Below, piece after piece: positions 8,890 to 19,961 of a stretch of DNA of 64,000 nucleotides. Where the stretch lies: contig CM043697.1 of assembly GCA_023935145.1 (NCBI GenBank), positions 43,730,501-43,794,500 of the forward strand. The letters run 5' to 3'. Both the position numbers and the translations under genes were made by a program. The notes under the pieces are model-generated. The model did not search any database, was not told where the DNA came from, and was given only the letters and a program-made list of their open reading frames with translations. Source of the DNA: Bretschneidera sinensis (taxonomy: Eukaryota > Streptophyta > Magnoliopsida > Brassicales > Akaniaceae). Every line of letters begins with the position of its first letter. Positions within the stretch are counted from its first letter, which is position 1.

Positions 8890-10960
8890 ATGGCAGCAAA
8901 TAGCTATTCTGAGGGACACTCTTATACTAGGCCTCCTTTGTTCAATGGCTCCAACTATAACTATTGGAAAAACAAAATGAAAATCTTTGCCGAATGACAA
9001 GATTATAATCTGTGGAGAGTCATTAAAGAAGGACCTAGAATTCCTTCAAAGGAAATAACTATTGGAGAGATCAATCATACAATGCCTAAACTCAAAACTG
9101 AGTACAATGACGAGGATTGTAGAATGATGTCTCTCAATAGCAGAGCAACAAGTATTTTACATTGTGCTTTAGATATCTCTGAATATAATAAAATCTCTGC
9201 ATGTGTTTCGGCTAAAGAGATATGGGATAAATTGCAAATTACATATGAAGGAACTAGTGAGGTCAAAAAATCAAAAATCTATATGCTAGTTTCTTAATAT
9301 GAATCCTTTAAAATGTCTCCTAACGAAACAATTTCTGAAATGCACTCACGGTTCACAACTATTGTAAATGGTTTAAAGCTTCTTGATAGGAATATTGAGG
9401 AGTTTGAACTAACAAGACAAATCTTGAGATCTTTGCCACCTACTTGGAAAGCAAAGAAGACAGCAATCACATAAGCCAAAGATCTCAACAAACTTGATGT
9501 TGAGACACTACTTGGGTCAGTGTTGACATATGAGATGGAAGAAATGACTTCCATCGTCAATAATGATGAGAAGAAGAAAAAGGTAATTGCTCTCAAAGCT
9601 TCTACGAGCAACAAAGAAATGGAATCGGAAAAAGAATTGGAGAGCAGCGAGAAAGATGGTGAAATGGCCTTAATCACCAAACAGTTTCATAGATTCTTGA
9701 AGAAAAGCAAGAAACCTTACACAAAGGATCCCACTTCGAAAAGGGAACCACTTATGTGTTATGGCTGCAAGAAGCCCGATCACATCAGGGCTGATTATAC
9801 GGTTTCAAACAAACCATACAAGAGCTTCAAGAAGAAAGCCATGATAGCAACTACTTGGAGCGATGACGAAGAAGAAGAAGAGTCCTCAAACAAAGAAATC
9901 AGATACGAGAAAATTGCCAACCTTTGTCTCATAGCAATCGACGATGAAAATGAGGTATCATCTTCTCCTTATTCTAAGAATAATATTGTGAGTAGTAGTG
10001 AAGAACTGTTGGAAGTAATAAATTAAATGAATGATGAATTGAAAAAATTCAATTCTAGAAACTTAATTCTTAAGAAAGAGGTATCATCTCTTTCTAAAGA
10101 GATGATAAGTCTTAGAGAAGAAAAAGATAAATTATCTTCTTTGCTATATGATTCTTCTCAAGATTTCCTCAAAGATGAAAATGAAAATTTAAAGCAGAAG
10201 ATATCAGAAATGAATGGTACTATATCTAGACTCATGCTTGGAAAGGAAAAGCTTGATGAAGTGCTTTCTTCCCAAAGATTAAGTGGAGGAAAATCTGGTT
10301 TAAGATACTCTCTATTAGGAAAGCAAAAAAATAAAAGAGAGCTTATTCATTAAAGCTTCATGTGTGAGTGAAGCCTCTACTTCAAAAACACCTAGCAAGG
10401 TTAAAAGCACTCCCTCAATGAATGCTAGGAAATCTAGAAATTCAAATGTTCATACAAGAATGAAGCATCCTAGAAGAACACATGCTTATATGTATGCTCA
10501 CTCAAGAAATGCTTATACACATCCTAAGAATAACCATCATGTGCATTCTAGGAACAATGTGTATAATCAAAATATGCCCTCTGCACATGCACATCCTAGG
10601 AATTACCATCATGGTTATCCTAGAAATAATATGCATACTCATAATAATGCTAGCATGTATCCTAGAATGCATCATCATACATTTTCTGGAAATAACATGC
10701 ATACTCATATTCCTTACCATAAAAACATGTATCCTAGGAACTCCTATCCCAAGAATTATAGATATGCACAAGTAAGAAATCCTAGAAACATCAATAATTA
10801 TTATCCTAGGATTATGCATTATAAACATGTCTTTAGATCACCATATACTGTTAAGAAAGTATGGGTTCCAAAAGGAACAGTGTTTTTTAGGACTAACCCC
10901 AAAGGACCCAAGAAATTTTGGGTACCTAAAAGTGCAATTGTATATCCTTGTGTGATGTAG
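8890..10960 (+). pseudogene. gag: Sire-1 gag, degenerate
   Basis: Starts at ATG 8890 (MAANSYSEGHS), shared with Sire-3. The N-terminal copia gag (DUF4219/UBN2-like) shows RPPLFNGSNYNYWK and YNLWRVI, then KIYMLVS. Stops at about 8995 (TGA), 9295 (TAA), 9472 (TAA) and 10024 (TAA), and a one-base insertion near 10327, break the frame. The zinc knuckle CYGCKKPDHIRADY has lost its last cysteine (Y instead of C). A coiled-coil stretch (10027-10250) and a long His/Asn/Tyr/Arg-rich tail (10420-10850) follow, then VPKG and KKFWVPKSAIVYPCVM. The final TAG at 10958-10960 is in frame with pol and conserved in position in all three copies. Confidence 0.8.
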
Positions 10961-12915
10961 ATATGTCTCTATACCAAGGAGAAAGGTAACTGTTGGTACC
11001 TTGATAGTGTATGCTCAAAGCACATGACCGGTGATAAAAGTGTATGCAAAGAGCTAACTTTAAGAGATGGTAAATTTGTCACCACTGGAGACAACACCAA
11101 AATAAAAATCATCGGGCATGTAAAAGTCAGTAATGATTTCTCAACCTTAGATAATGTATTGCTAGTACAAGGCCTTAAGCCAAATTTACTAAGTATTAGT
11201 CAACTTTGTGACAAAGGCAACAAAGTCACATTAGAGACCTATCATTGTCTACTTATAGACATCAAGAGCAACAAGATCAAATTTGTTGGCCACAGACATG
11301 AAAATGTCTATATAGTTGATTTGAAATCCTTGCATTATGAAAATGAAAAATGTTTTCCTGCATTTAGTGAAAATCCATGGCTATGGCATAGAAGGCTTGG
11401 TCATTTGAACATGAACTTGTTGAAAATCATTTCAAGAAAAGATTTAGTCATTGGACTTCCCAAAATCAATTTTGAAAAAGACAAAGTATGTGATGCTTGT
11501 CAAATGGGAAAACAAACTAGGATTTTTTTAAAGCAAAAAATATGGTCTCAACTACTAGACCTTTGGAACTTTTGCATATGGACTTGTTTGGTCCAATTAG
11601 TACCATTAGTCTAGGTGGCCATCAATATGCTTTTGTTATTGTTGATGACTATTCAAGATATACCTTTGTTATTTTTATTGCTTACAAGGATGAAGCTTTC
11701 AAAGGATTTGAAAAGTTTTGCAAAAAGGTTCAAAATGAGAAAGGAATTTGTATTTTAAGTATTAGAAGTGATCATGGAAAAGAATTTGAAAACCAAAGCT
11801 TTTCAAAATTTTGTGATGAAAATAGAATTGATCACAATTTTTCAGCTCCTAGAACTCCTCAACAAAATGGATTTGTTGAGAGGAAAAATAGAGTTATAGA
11901 AGAATTTTCAAGAACAATACTTTGCGAAAATAGTTTACCAAAATACTTTTGGGCTGAAGCTGTGAACACCTCTTGCTATATCTTAAATAGAATTTTAATT
12001 AGGCCTATGCTTGATAAAACTCCATATGAACTATGGAAAGGTAGAAAGCCTAATATCTCATATTTTTGTACATTTGGTTGCAAATGTTTCATCCTAAATA
12101 ACAATAAAACTAACTTGGGGAAATTTGACTCTAAGACCGATGAAGGGATATTTTTAGGATATTCAACAACTAGTAAGGCTTGTAGAGTCTTCAATAAGAG
12201 AACTCTAGTGGTAGAAGAATCTGTACATGTAACTCTTGATGAGTCTAACCCAATTAGTAGTAGAGAAGTTTCCTTTAAAGATGATGCAGATTTTATTCCA
12301 ACAACGGAAACTCCTACTCCCATTGTTGACCCAAAGGAGAATCCACCTCAAGCAAATGAAGAGATGGAAACTCACAATTTGGACCAATCATCTACAAGCC
12401 AACAAGAGGAAAGTCTTCCCAGAGATTAGAGGTAGGTAAATTATCATTCGATTGATCAAGTGATTGGTGATCCTTCACAAGGGGTAAGAACTCGTTCCTC
12501 AATTAGAAATATTTGCAATTATGTAGCTTATTTGTCTCAAGTAGAACCTAAGACATTTATAGAAGCTGAAAAGGATAATGATTGGATAATTGCAATGCAA
12601 GAAGAAATAAATTAATTTGAGAGAAACAATGTTTGGAAACTAGTTCCAAGACCTAAGAATCATTCAATAATTGGAACTAAATGGGTATATAGAAATAAGA
12701 TGGATGAAAATAGAATAGTAACTAGAAACAAGGCTAGACTAGTTGCTAATGGATATAATCAGGAATAAGGAATAGACTTTGATGAAACCTATGCTCCCGT
12801 AGCTAGATTAGAAGCCATTCGAATGTTATTAGCCTTTGCATGCTTTAATAAGTTCAAGCTATTTCAAATGGATGTAAAAAACACATTTTTAAATGGCTTT
12901 ATAGAAGAAGAGGTT
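10961..12915 (+). pseudogene. pol: Sire-1 pol 5' part: protease, integrase, start of RT
   Basis: Follows gag in the same frame after the TAG. Protease: WYLDSVCSKHMTG, where the active-site DSG is changed to DSV. GAG-pre-integrase: WHRRLGH and CDACQMGKQ give the HHCC zinc finger. Integrase core: MDLFGP, SDHGKEF and NGFVERK give D, D, 35 residues, E. There is a frame break near 11545 and stops at 12427, 12433 and inside the RT N-terminus (GTKWVYRNKMDEN, ARLVANGYNQE then TAA). RT is cut at FIEEEV by Ath-B. The missing RT, RNase H and C-terminus resume at 19774. Confidence 0.85.
12729..12915 (+). repeat. Left copy of the long duplication flanking Ath-B
   Basis: 187 bp of Sire-1 RT, from CAAGGCTAGAC to GAAGAGGTT, repeated as 19774-19961 on the far side of Ath-B with about six differences. 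Both copies share the same premature TAA (CAGGAATAAGG), so both derive from this already damaged Sire-1 copy. Confidence 0.9.
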
Positions 12916-13097
12916 GGTGCTTAAATATTCATATTTAGGCCCCCTTATTTACATTTGTTAGGTCCTTAATTATGTTTTTTAGTCTATTTTATTTCATTTG
13001 TGTGTTTTATATGTGTTTATAGGGTCTTGGAAGAAAAGAAGCAGTTTTGGCACTTAAAGGAAGAAACCTGGAATTCCTGGAGCAGCCACTGGACAAA

Positions 13098-13155
13098 ATG
13101 CGATCGATTGCACAATGTAATGCGATCTAGTGCAAGACGCGTGCGATCAAGCGCA
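13098..13155 (+). repeat. GATCGAGCGCA-type iterations, Ath-B 5' LTR
   Basis: Three imperfect units of TGCGATCGAGYGCA, a near-palindrome rich in CG. The 3' LTR has four units (18618-18700), and a further pair lies at 14408-14442 just downstream of the PBS. Confidence 0.7.
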
Positions 13156-13315
13156 CATGTACGGACGTGAACAGTAAACTGCAGAACCCTATTTTGAAAA
13201 TAACCTTATTTTAGAAATAACCCTATTTTGAAAATAACCATATTTTGGAAATAAAGGAGTTTTGTGTTTTAGGAAAGTTTAGGAACTCGTGAGCCTTCTA
13301 GGACTACTCAAGCCC

Positions 13316-13323
13316 TATAAATA
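13316..13323 (+). promoter_or_regulatory. TATA box of Ath-B 5' LTR
   Basis: TATAAATA in AGCCCTATAAATACACC, conserved in the 3' LTR at 18858-18865, about 160 bp downstream of the GATCGAGCGCA iterations. Confidence 0.6.
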
Positions 13324-14235
13324 CACCTGTAAAGCACACACAAAGAATCACCTCTTAGAGAGATCACTTCTTTTGCTTAGCTTGGAGTTGTAAGCCTTGG
13401 GAGAGAATTGACGCCTCTTCTCTCGGGTTTATTCTTTCCTTTATATTTATGTTATATATGATGTTTACTTTAGACAGCGTGTGTAACTAACTTTCTTATA
13501 GGGCTCGATTGAAGCTCTAGTTATGCTTTTCCATATATATATTAAATGATTATCTTTGCCAATAGCATTTATTATGTCACCTAACTTGATTAATACCTGT
13601 GCTTATTTAAATTCCTCATATGTATGTGTATGGACAGCGTATGCATGTGGTATGGATAGGTTAGTTAGATCAATTTGGATGACCGAGTCCTGGGTCTAAC
13701 CTTAATAACAAAAGATATCTTATCCGAATTCTTGAGTTAATCAACATGGAAAACCGGGAGTAGATACCATGCCCTAGGTCTTATGTGGTTGTCGGTTTCT
13801 ATAGTACTTATGCTTTCTTAAGGAACAACTCAAGCAGATACCATGCTGAATCCCTTAAGGAAGAAAAGAGTTAGAGTAGATACCATGCCTAACTCGTTTC
13901 TTAGGGAAATCAATAGCTTAAGAAGTAGATACCATGCCCTTAGATTGGCGACCATTAGGTATACATGATAAGGCTAGTGCATTGACCTATTACAATTGGG
14001 AAAGTATGACTATTGGTGGATATCAAAACCCTGTCTTTATTATTATCAAATCACCTTTACACAGTTATTTATTTTATTCTTAAAGAAACTGATTCTAAAA
14101 GCAACTTTACCAATCCCTATGGAGATGACCTTGCTTTCGCACACTATACTACATTATTGACCTTGTGCACTTGCAAGTAAAACTAGTATGATTATTTACT
14201 TATTTATTTAGGTATATTTTCGCACAACAAGTTTT

Positions 14236-14253
14236 TGGCGCCGTTGCTGGGGA
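14236..14253 (+). other. Primer-binding site of Ath-B
   Basis: TGGCGCCGTTGCTGGGGA, six bases after the LTR end. This is the Athila-type PBS, usually assigned to tRNA-Asp, with one change from the common TTGCCGGGGA form. Confidence 0.85.
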
Positions 14254-14507
14254 TTGCGCTAAATTTCATTTTAGGATTACTTTCGTTTAGTTTAATCATC
14301 GTTTTTATTTTATTTACCATCTTTATTTCTAATTTTCATCAAACCTTAATCGATTTCTTTTTTGTTTCAGGTACATCAAACCCTAATCAGTGGTTCTGTA
14401 ATACTTACGATCGATCGCAACCTTCTGTGCAATCGAGCGCAAATAGGACAGAGAGTTATTCGAGCAGCTGAGTTGAACTACTGCACTGAAGCTGTTTTAC
14501 CTGATTC

Positions 14508-15734
14508 ATGCACAGACTTCGATCCCGACATCCAACAGTCTTTCCCCTTGATCCCGAGCTTGAGCGAACCATCCGACAAAATCTTAGAGTCAACTTTGAG
14601 GAGGAAGAAGAGGAATTCATGGAAGAAGCACCAATGGCGGAACAACTAGAAATCCAGCAACCACCTACACGAAGACCGATGAAGCAATCCTTCATCCCAC
14701 AGAACCTCAACCATCCCTCATGCATTGCATATCAACCGGAAGCAGAGGGAAACTATTATATATCCCCGCAGATACTCAATGTTTTGACTCACTTTAGGGG
14801 TACACCGGCAGAGGATCCACACTTGCACCTTCGGGAATTCTTTGATCTCTGCAAATTCCAGCACGTCCAGGGCCTAGACCAAGAAGGAATAAGGTTAATT
14901 CTATTTCCCTTTTTCTTAAAAGATAATGCTAAGTTATGGTACAATTCTTTGCCTGCAGTTTCAATCCACACTTGGGAGGAGTTGGTTGGCAAATTCCTAA
15001 GGAAGTTCTTCCTAGCCCAAAAGACGAGGCAAATGAGGAAGGAGATCCAATCTTTCCAACAAAGGGATGGAGATCTGTTCTTTGAGGCATGGGGACACTT
15101 CAACGAGCTACTACTCAAATGCCCACACCACAACCTACCTCAAGATGAGCTGGTACTATCCTTTTATGAAGGTCTAAATGACATGAATAAAGGTATTGTT
15201 GATTCTGGTTGTGGAGGTGTGCTGATGGAAAAAAACAGTGAAAAAGCCATGGGGCTGTTTGAGGCATTGAGTGAGCATACCCAACAATTCTCCTCTAGAG
15301 GTAGACAATGAGTCAAGAGCAAAAGTATATATGAGGTTACTCTGAATGGTGGACCCTCTGCCCAAATAGCTACTTTGGAAAAGAAGCTAGATATGATTGT
15401 AAAAGCCATGTCTACTCAAAACATCTCTCCTCGACCACAAGTTACACAAAGTCAGGTATGTGCTTTATGTTCTCAATTTGATCACACTACTGAAACCTGC
15501 CATTTGTATTCATCTACATATCCCGAGCAAGCAAACTATGTGGGACCAAACAATGCATATGCAAATACATACAACCCTGGATGGCGAGACCACCCCAACC
15601 TCTCATGGAGCAACAATCAAAACACCTTGAACCTTCAAAAGCAACAAAGTAACTTCCATATAGCAGCCCAACCAGTTCCAAAACCCAAGAAGGATGGTCT
15701 AGAAAGTCTTGTAAAGCAATTAGCCACTCAATAA
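14508..15734 (+). pseudogene. gag: Ath-B gag
   Basis: The ATG at 14508 follows an in-frame TGA at 14502, so it is the first usable start. An acidic N-terminus is followed by the retrotransposon gag domain from about residue 95 (HFRGTPAEDPHLHLREF, LKDNAKLWYNSLP, WEELVGKFLRKFF, EIQSFQQRDGD), typical of Athila. A single TGA at 15309-15311 interrupts the frame, which then continues as LEKKLDMIVKAMS and a knuckle-like CALCSQFDH...C, then NTYNPGWRDHPN. It ends with TAA at 15732. Only these nonsense changes break an otherwise good reading frame. Confidence 0.85.
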
Positions 15735-16999
15735 CGGCAACTAATGAAAACATTGATGACTTCATTTGATCACCAAAAACAAACCACTCAAAGGCTAGAA
15801 GAACAAATGGGGCAATAGCTAAGGAGCTAAGTAAAATAAAGCAATGTGAACTTCCTTCACAAACACTACCAAATCCAAGAGGACATCAGCAGCTGAAAGC
15901 CGTTACAACTCTCCGAAATGGTAAAATCGTAGGAGCTAATGAGCCAGCTCAAGCATCTCAAGCGAAGCCATCGGCATCCAAGGTAAGTGAAGTAGAGAAG
16001 TGGAATGCACCACCCTTCCCTCAAAGGTTAATAACACCAAAGAAAGATAAATTGCTTGATATTTTTGAAACTTTGAGAAAAGTATAAATTAACATTCCCT
16101 TATTAGATGCAATTAAACAAATTCTTGCTTATGCTAAATTTTTAAAAGATTGTTGCACTAATAAAAGAAAGTTTTAAGAACATGAAACAGTGGCTCTAAC
16201 TGAAAAGGTAAGTGCGGTATTGTTAAGAAAACTACCACCAAAACTAAATGATTCGGGTAGTTTTACTATTCCATGTAGGATAGGTGATTAGTTGTTTGAG
16301 CGAGCATTACTAGATTTAGGAGCAAGTGTCAATTTGCTACCATACACAGTAGTTAAAAAGCTAGGTTTGGGGGAGCTTCAACCAACCTCCATCACTTTGC
16401 AATTGGCAGATAGAAGCATCAAAAGACCTAGAGGTATACTTGAAAATGTCTTGGTCAAGGTAGGTGAGTTTATTTTGCCTGCTGACTTCATTGTATTAGA
16501 TATGGAAGAATGCCCTATGCCATTACCTCTACCCATTATCTTAGGAAGACCCTTTATGAGAACTACTGATACAATAATTAATGTGAAAAAGGGTATTATA
16601 AGTATGATGGTAAATGGAGAGACAATAGAATTTAAGATATTTAATGCAATGAAATTACCCCAAGATGATAATGATGATGAATGTTTTAATGAATGTATGA
16701 TGCAAAGTGCTGTCAAGCAAGTTTTTCAGGTCCATCACACTGATCCATTGGAGGCCGCTCTCACCCATAGCTTCAAAAGATCGGATATTGAGCCTGCATC
16801 AGAAACTGTCCCTGATAACATCTTGGAAGCTATGCACCTCCCTAAAGTCTATCCTATGCATCCAAGACCGAGTGATAAGAAGAAATCACATTTGAATACA
16901 CTGAAAGGATTGAGTCATGATGAATGTGCAACACCACCAAGATCACTTGAGCCACATGAAGTGAACTTTAAGTACTCCCTGCCAAAAGACTCAAGTTGA
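15735..16999 (+). pseudogene. Ath-B gag C-terminus and retropepsin
   Basis: The 15735-16291 part is readable only across shifts and stops (MKTLMTSFDHQKQ, KWNAPPFPQRLI, NIPLLDAIKQILAYAKFL, VSAVLLRKLPPKL). From 16292 the frame is open. ALLDLGASVNLLPY holds the Athila-type protease active site (DLG), followed by LQLADRSIKRPRG, FIVLDMEE and IILGRPFMRTTDT (ILGRPF flap/C-terminal motif). After FKIFNAMK the sequence is acidic, then ends at EVNFKYSLPKDSS with a stop at 16997. Normally RT would follow; here it does not. Confidence 0.85.
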
Positions 17000-18429
17000 G
17001 AGAATACCCCATCTAGCTGAAGACGTTAAACTTAGCGCTCATGGGAGGCACCCCAAAGCATATCATTTTTCTTAGTTTATTTCATTTTATTATTCGTATT
17101 TCCTAGTTTATTTTTCTATATGTTTATTATTACTTGTTTTCCATTTTATGTTTGTTTTTCTTTCTTTTTCAAGGACAGCGTGAGTGCATCCAGTTGAAGT
17201 TTGGGGGCGTGCTACGAGCCATGCCAGCCATCAGTTCTCCATCTCCCAGGTCAGCTCCTTCCATGTTATTCACACATCGGGGACAATGTGCAATTTAAGT
17301 TTGAGGGTATTGGGACACATTCACACACTCACTATGTCCCACATTTTTCTGTTTTGTTGCTATTTTCATAGATAAATGCATATTCATTCTGTCCAATAAA
17401 CTTTTTTTCGTGATCTAAACAAAACTTTATGATTTGACTTCATCAGCGAGCTTAACACTTTGAACATAATGGCCAATAATCAAGTTTTGAACCTAGATCA
17501 CCGCCTTTTAGACATTTAAGGATTCACAAGTTTGACCTAAATTACCACAAGCACACTAGCACATAATTGTGTGGGGGTATGACATGTTATTTGGATGTGT
17601 ATGTTTCTTTTGCTTAACTGTGAACTAGATGACTTATTAGATTGACATTTTGGCATATAAAAATATAAAAGATTGATTAGTGCTCAAAAAAAGAAATAAA
17701 TGCTCTTAATGATCAATAAAACTTGTTTTCTGCTGAGTAACTGGCCCTCTTGCCTCAGTAAGCATTGAGTGTCACGTCAAAAGGTGGAGAATCTTAAATG
17801 ATCATTAAAAAGAACTTTTCGCTGAGTAACTGGCCCTCTTGCCCCAGTAAGCATTGAGTGTCACGTCAAAAGGTGGAAAATTATGATTGGTAGCATTAAG
17901 ACCAGTTAGTTTCATAGCCTTTTTGACTCGAGCTAGTAAGTTCTTAGGGGTGTCTTTACACCTAAAAACCATCTAGTTTGAGAGTCATTGGCTAAACGCT
18001 CGTTACACGAGTCAAAAAGAAAGCTTAAGGGAACTAACTTGACAAAAATATCGCAAACAAAAGAAAAAGAAGAATTATGCCATCCTTGTTGATTCTAATA
18101 AGAAATTTGGTGAATCTTGAGACATCGAAACATACACGTTAGAATTATTTGGAAACCCAATCTTTTATGTGCTAGTTCACCACACACCAAAGTCGAACTT
18201 GTGATGTCTTAAATTGCCTCATGAAAGTGATTTGCGTTTAAAACTCTTATTCATTGCAAAAATATGTTTATATCTGTTAAGTTTGCTCATGAATGCACAT
18301 CATAGTTTTGTGTTAAGACTTAAACTTTTGTGGACACTATGAACATTAGATCTATCTGTCTGTTGTTAATTTTCATTTTAGTTTTGTTTAGTATTGCTAA
18401 GGGACTAGCAATATATAAGTTTGGGGGTG
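17000..18429 (+). other. Ath-B 3' non-coding region, polypurine tract at its end
   Basis: Contains the Athila end-of-pol motif (GACGTTAAACTTAGCGCTCA, GGGAGGCACCCC) at 17020-17055, showing that the body of pol was deleted. A direct repeat (17732-17790 and 17820-17878, about 90 bp apart) has the core GAGTAACTGGCCCTCTTGCC. The AAGTTTGGGGGTG polypurine tract (18417-18429) abuts the 3' LTR. No gene is seen. Confidence 0.75.
17732..17880 (+). repeat. Direct repeat in Ath-B 3' region
   Basis: Two copies of a segment running from CTGAGTAACTGGCCCTCTTG to GTCACGTCAAAAGGTGG, nearly identical, separated by about 30 bp that itself resembles the flank (ATGATCAATAAAA / ATGATCATTAAAA), i.e. a tandem duplication of about 90 bp. 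Confidence 0.8.
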
Positions 18430-19773
18430 TGATAGGTGCTTAAATATTCTTATTTAAGGCCCCTTATTTACATTTGTTAGGTCTTTAGTTATGTTATTTT
18501 AGTCCATTTTACTTCATTTGTGTGTTTTACATGTGTTTATAGGGTCTTGGAAGAAAATAAGCAGTTTTGACACTTAAAGGAAGAAACCTGGAATTCCTGG
18601 AGCAGCCTCTGGACAAAATGCGATCGAGTGCACAATGCAATGCGATCGAGCGCACAATGCAATGAGATCAAGTTCAAGATGTGTGTGATCGAGTGCACAT
18701 GTACGGACGTGAACAGTAAACTGCAGAACCCTATTTTGGAAATAACTTTATTTTAGAAATAACCCTATTTTGGAAATAACCTTATTTTTGAAATAAATGA
18801 GTTTTGTGTTTTAGGAAAGTTTAGGAACTCATGAGCCTTCTAGGACTACTCAAGCCCTATAAATACACCTGTAAAGCACACATAAAGAATCACCTCTTAG
18901 AGAGATCACTTCTTTTGCTTAGCTTAGAGTTGTCAGCCTTGGGAGAGAATTGACGCCTCTTCTCTCGGGTTTATTCTTTCCTTTATGTTTATGTTATATA
19001 TGATGTTTACTTTAGACAGCATGTGTAACTAACTTTCTTATAGGGCTCGATTGAAGCCCTAGTTATATTTTCCCATATATATATTCAATGATTATCTTTG
19101 CCAATAGCCTTTATTATGTCACCTAACTTGATTAATGCCTGTGCTTATTTAAATTACTCATATGTATGTGTATGGCCAGCGTATACATGTGGTATGGATA
19201 GGTTAGTTAGATCAATTTGGATGACCGAGTCCTAGGTCTAACCTTAGTAACAAAAAATATCTTATCCGGATTCTTGGGTTAATCAACATGGGAAGCCAGG
19301 AGTAGATACCATGCCCTAGGTCTCATGTGGTTGTCGGTTTCCATAGCACTTATGTTTTCTTAAGGAACAACTCAAGCAGATACCATGCTGAATCCCTTAA
19401 GGAAGAAAAGAGTTAGAGTAGATACCATGCCTAACTCATTGCTTAGGGAAATCAATAGCTTAAGAAGTAGATACCATGCCCTTAGGTTGGCGACCATTAG
19501 GTATACATGATAAGGCTAGTGCATTGACCTATTAAAATTGGGAAAGTATGATTAGTGGTGGATATCAAAACCCTATATCTTTATTATTATCAAATCACCT
19601 TTAAACAGTTATTTATTTTATTCTTAAATAAACTGATTCTAAAAGCAACTTTACCAATCCCTGTGGAGATGACCTTGCTTTCGAATACTATACTACATTG
19701 TTAACCTTGTGCACTTGCAAGTAAAACTAGTACGATTATTTACTTATTTATTTAGGTATATTTTCGCACAACA
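18430..19773 (+). repeat. Ath-B 3' LTR
   Basis: Starts TGATAGGTGCTTAAAT after the polypurine tract and ends TTCGCACAACA. A few percent divergence from the 5' LTR by eye, with one extra GATCGAGCGCA unit. Confidence 0.9.
18618..18700 (+). repeat. GATCGAGCGCA-type iterations, Ath-B 3' LTR
   Basis: Four units of the CG-rich near-palindrome TGCGATCGAGYGCA, one more than in the 5' LTR. The third unit has decayed to GAGATCAAGTTCA. Confidence 0.7.
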
Positions 19774-19961
19774 CAAGAATAGACTAGTTGCTAAGGGATA
19801 TAATCAGGAATAAGGAATAGACTTTGATGAAACATATGCTCCCGTAGCTAGATTAGAAGCCATTCGAATGTTATTAGCCTTTGCATGCTTTAATAAGTTC
19901 AAGCTATTTCAAATGGATGTAAAAAAACACATTTTTAAACGGCTTTATAGAAGAAGAGGTT
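19774..19961 (+). repeat. Right copy of the long duplication flanking Ath-B
   Basis: 188 bp from CAAGAATAGAC to GAAGAGGTT, matching 12729-12915. Sire-1 RT continues from here into TATGTTGAGCAACCTC. Confidence 0.9.

Larger units (their letters stand above)
12915..14229 (+). repeat. Ath-B 5' LTR (first about 5 bp missing)
   Basis: Matches 18430-19773 from GGTGCTTAAATATT onward and ends CGCACAACA. The 3' LTR starts TGATAGGTGC, whereas here the junction reads GAGGTTGGTGC, so the terminal TGATA is replaced by target sequence. It contains three GCGATCGA-type repeat units (13098-13155) and a TATA box. Confidence 0.88.
12915..19773 (+). mobile_element. Ath-B: non-autonomous Athila-type Ty3/gypsy element in Sire-1 RT
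   Basis: Two LTRs (12915-14229 and 18430-19773), an Athila-type PBS, gag and protease are present. RT, RNase H and integrase are absent: after the protease region the sequence jumps to the end-of-pol motif GACGTTAAACTTAGCGCTCA and the 3' non-coding region. At 6.9 kb it is several kb shorter than autonomous Athila elements. The first about five bases of the 5' LTR are missing, and a 187-bp target duplication replaces the usual 5 bp. Confidence 0.88.

Noticed and set aside
10482..10828. Ile/Met/Cys-rich hydrophobic ORFs on both strands (similar ones at 34191-34460 and 58358-58570)
   Set aside because: Out-of-frame or antisense readings of the repetitive His/Asn/Arg-rich gag tail.
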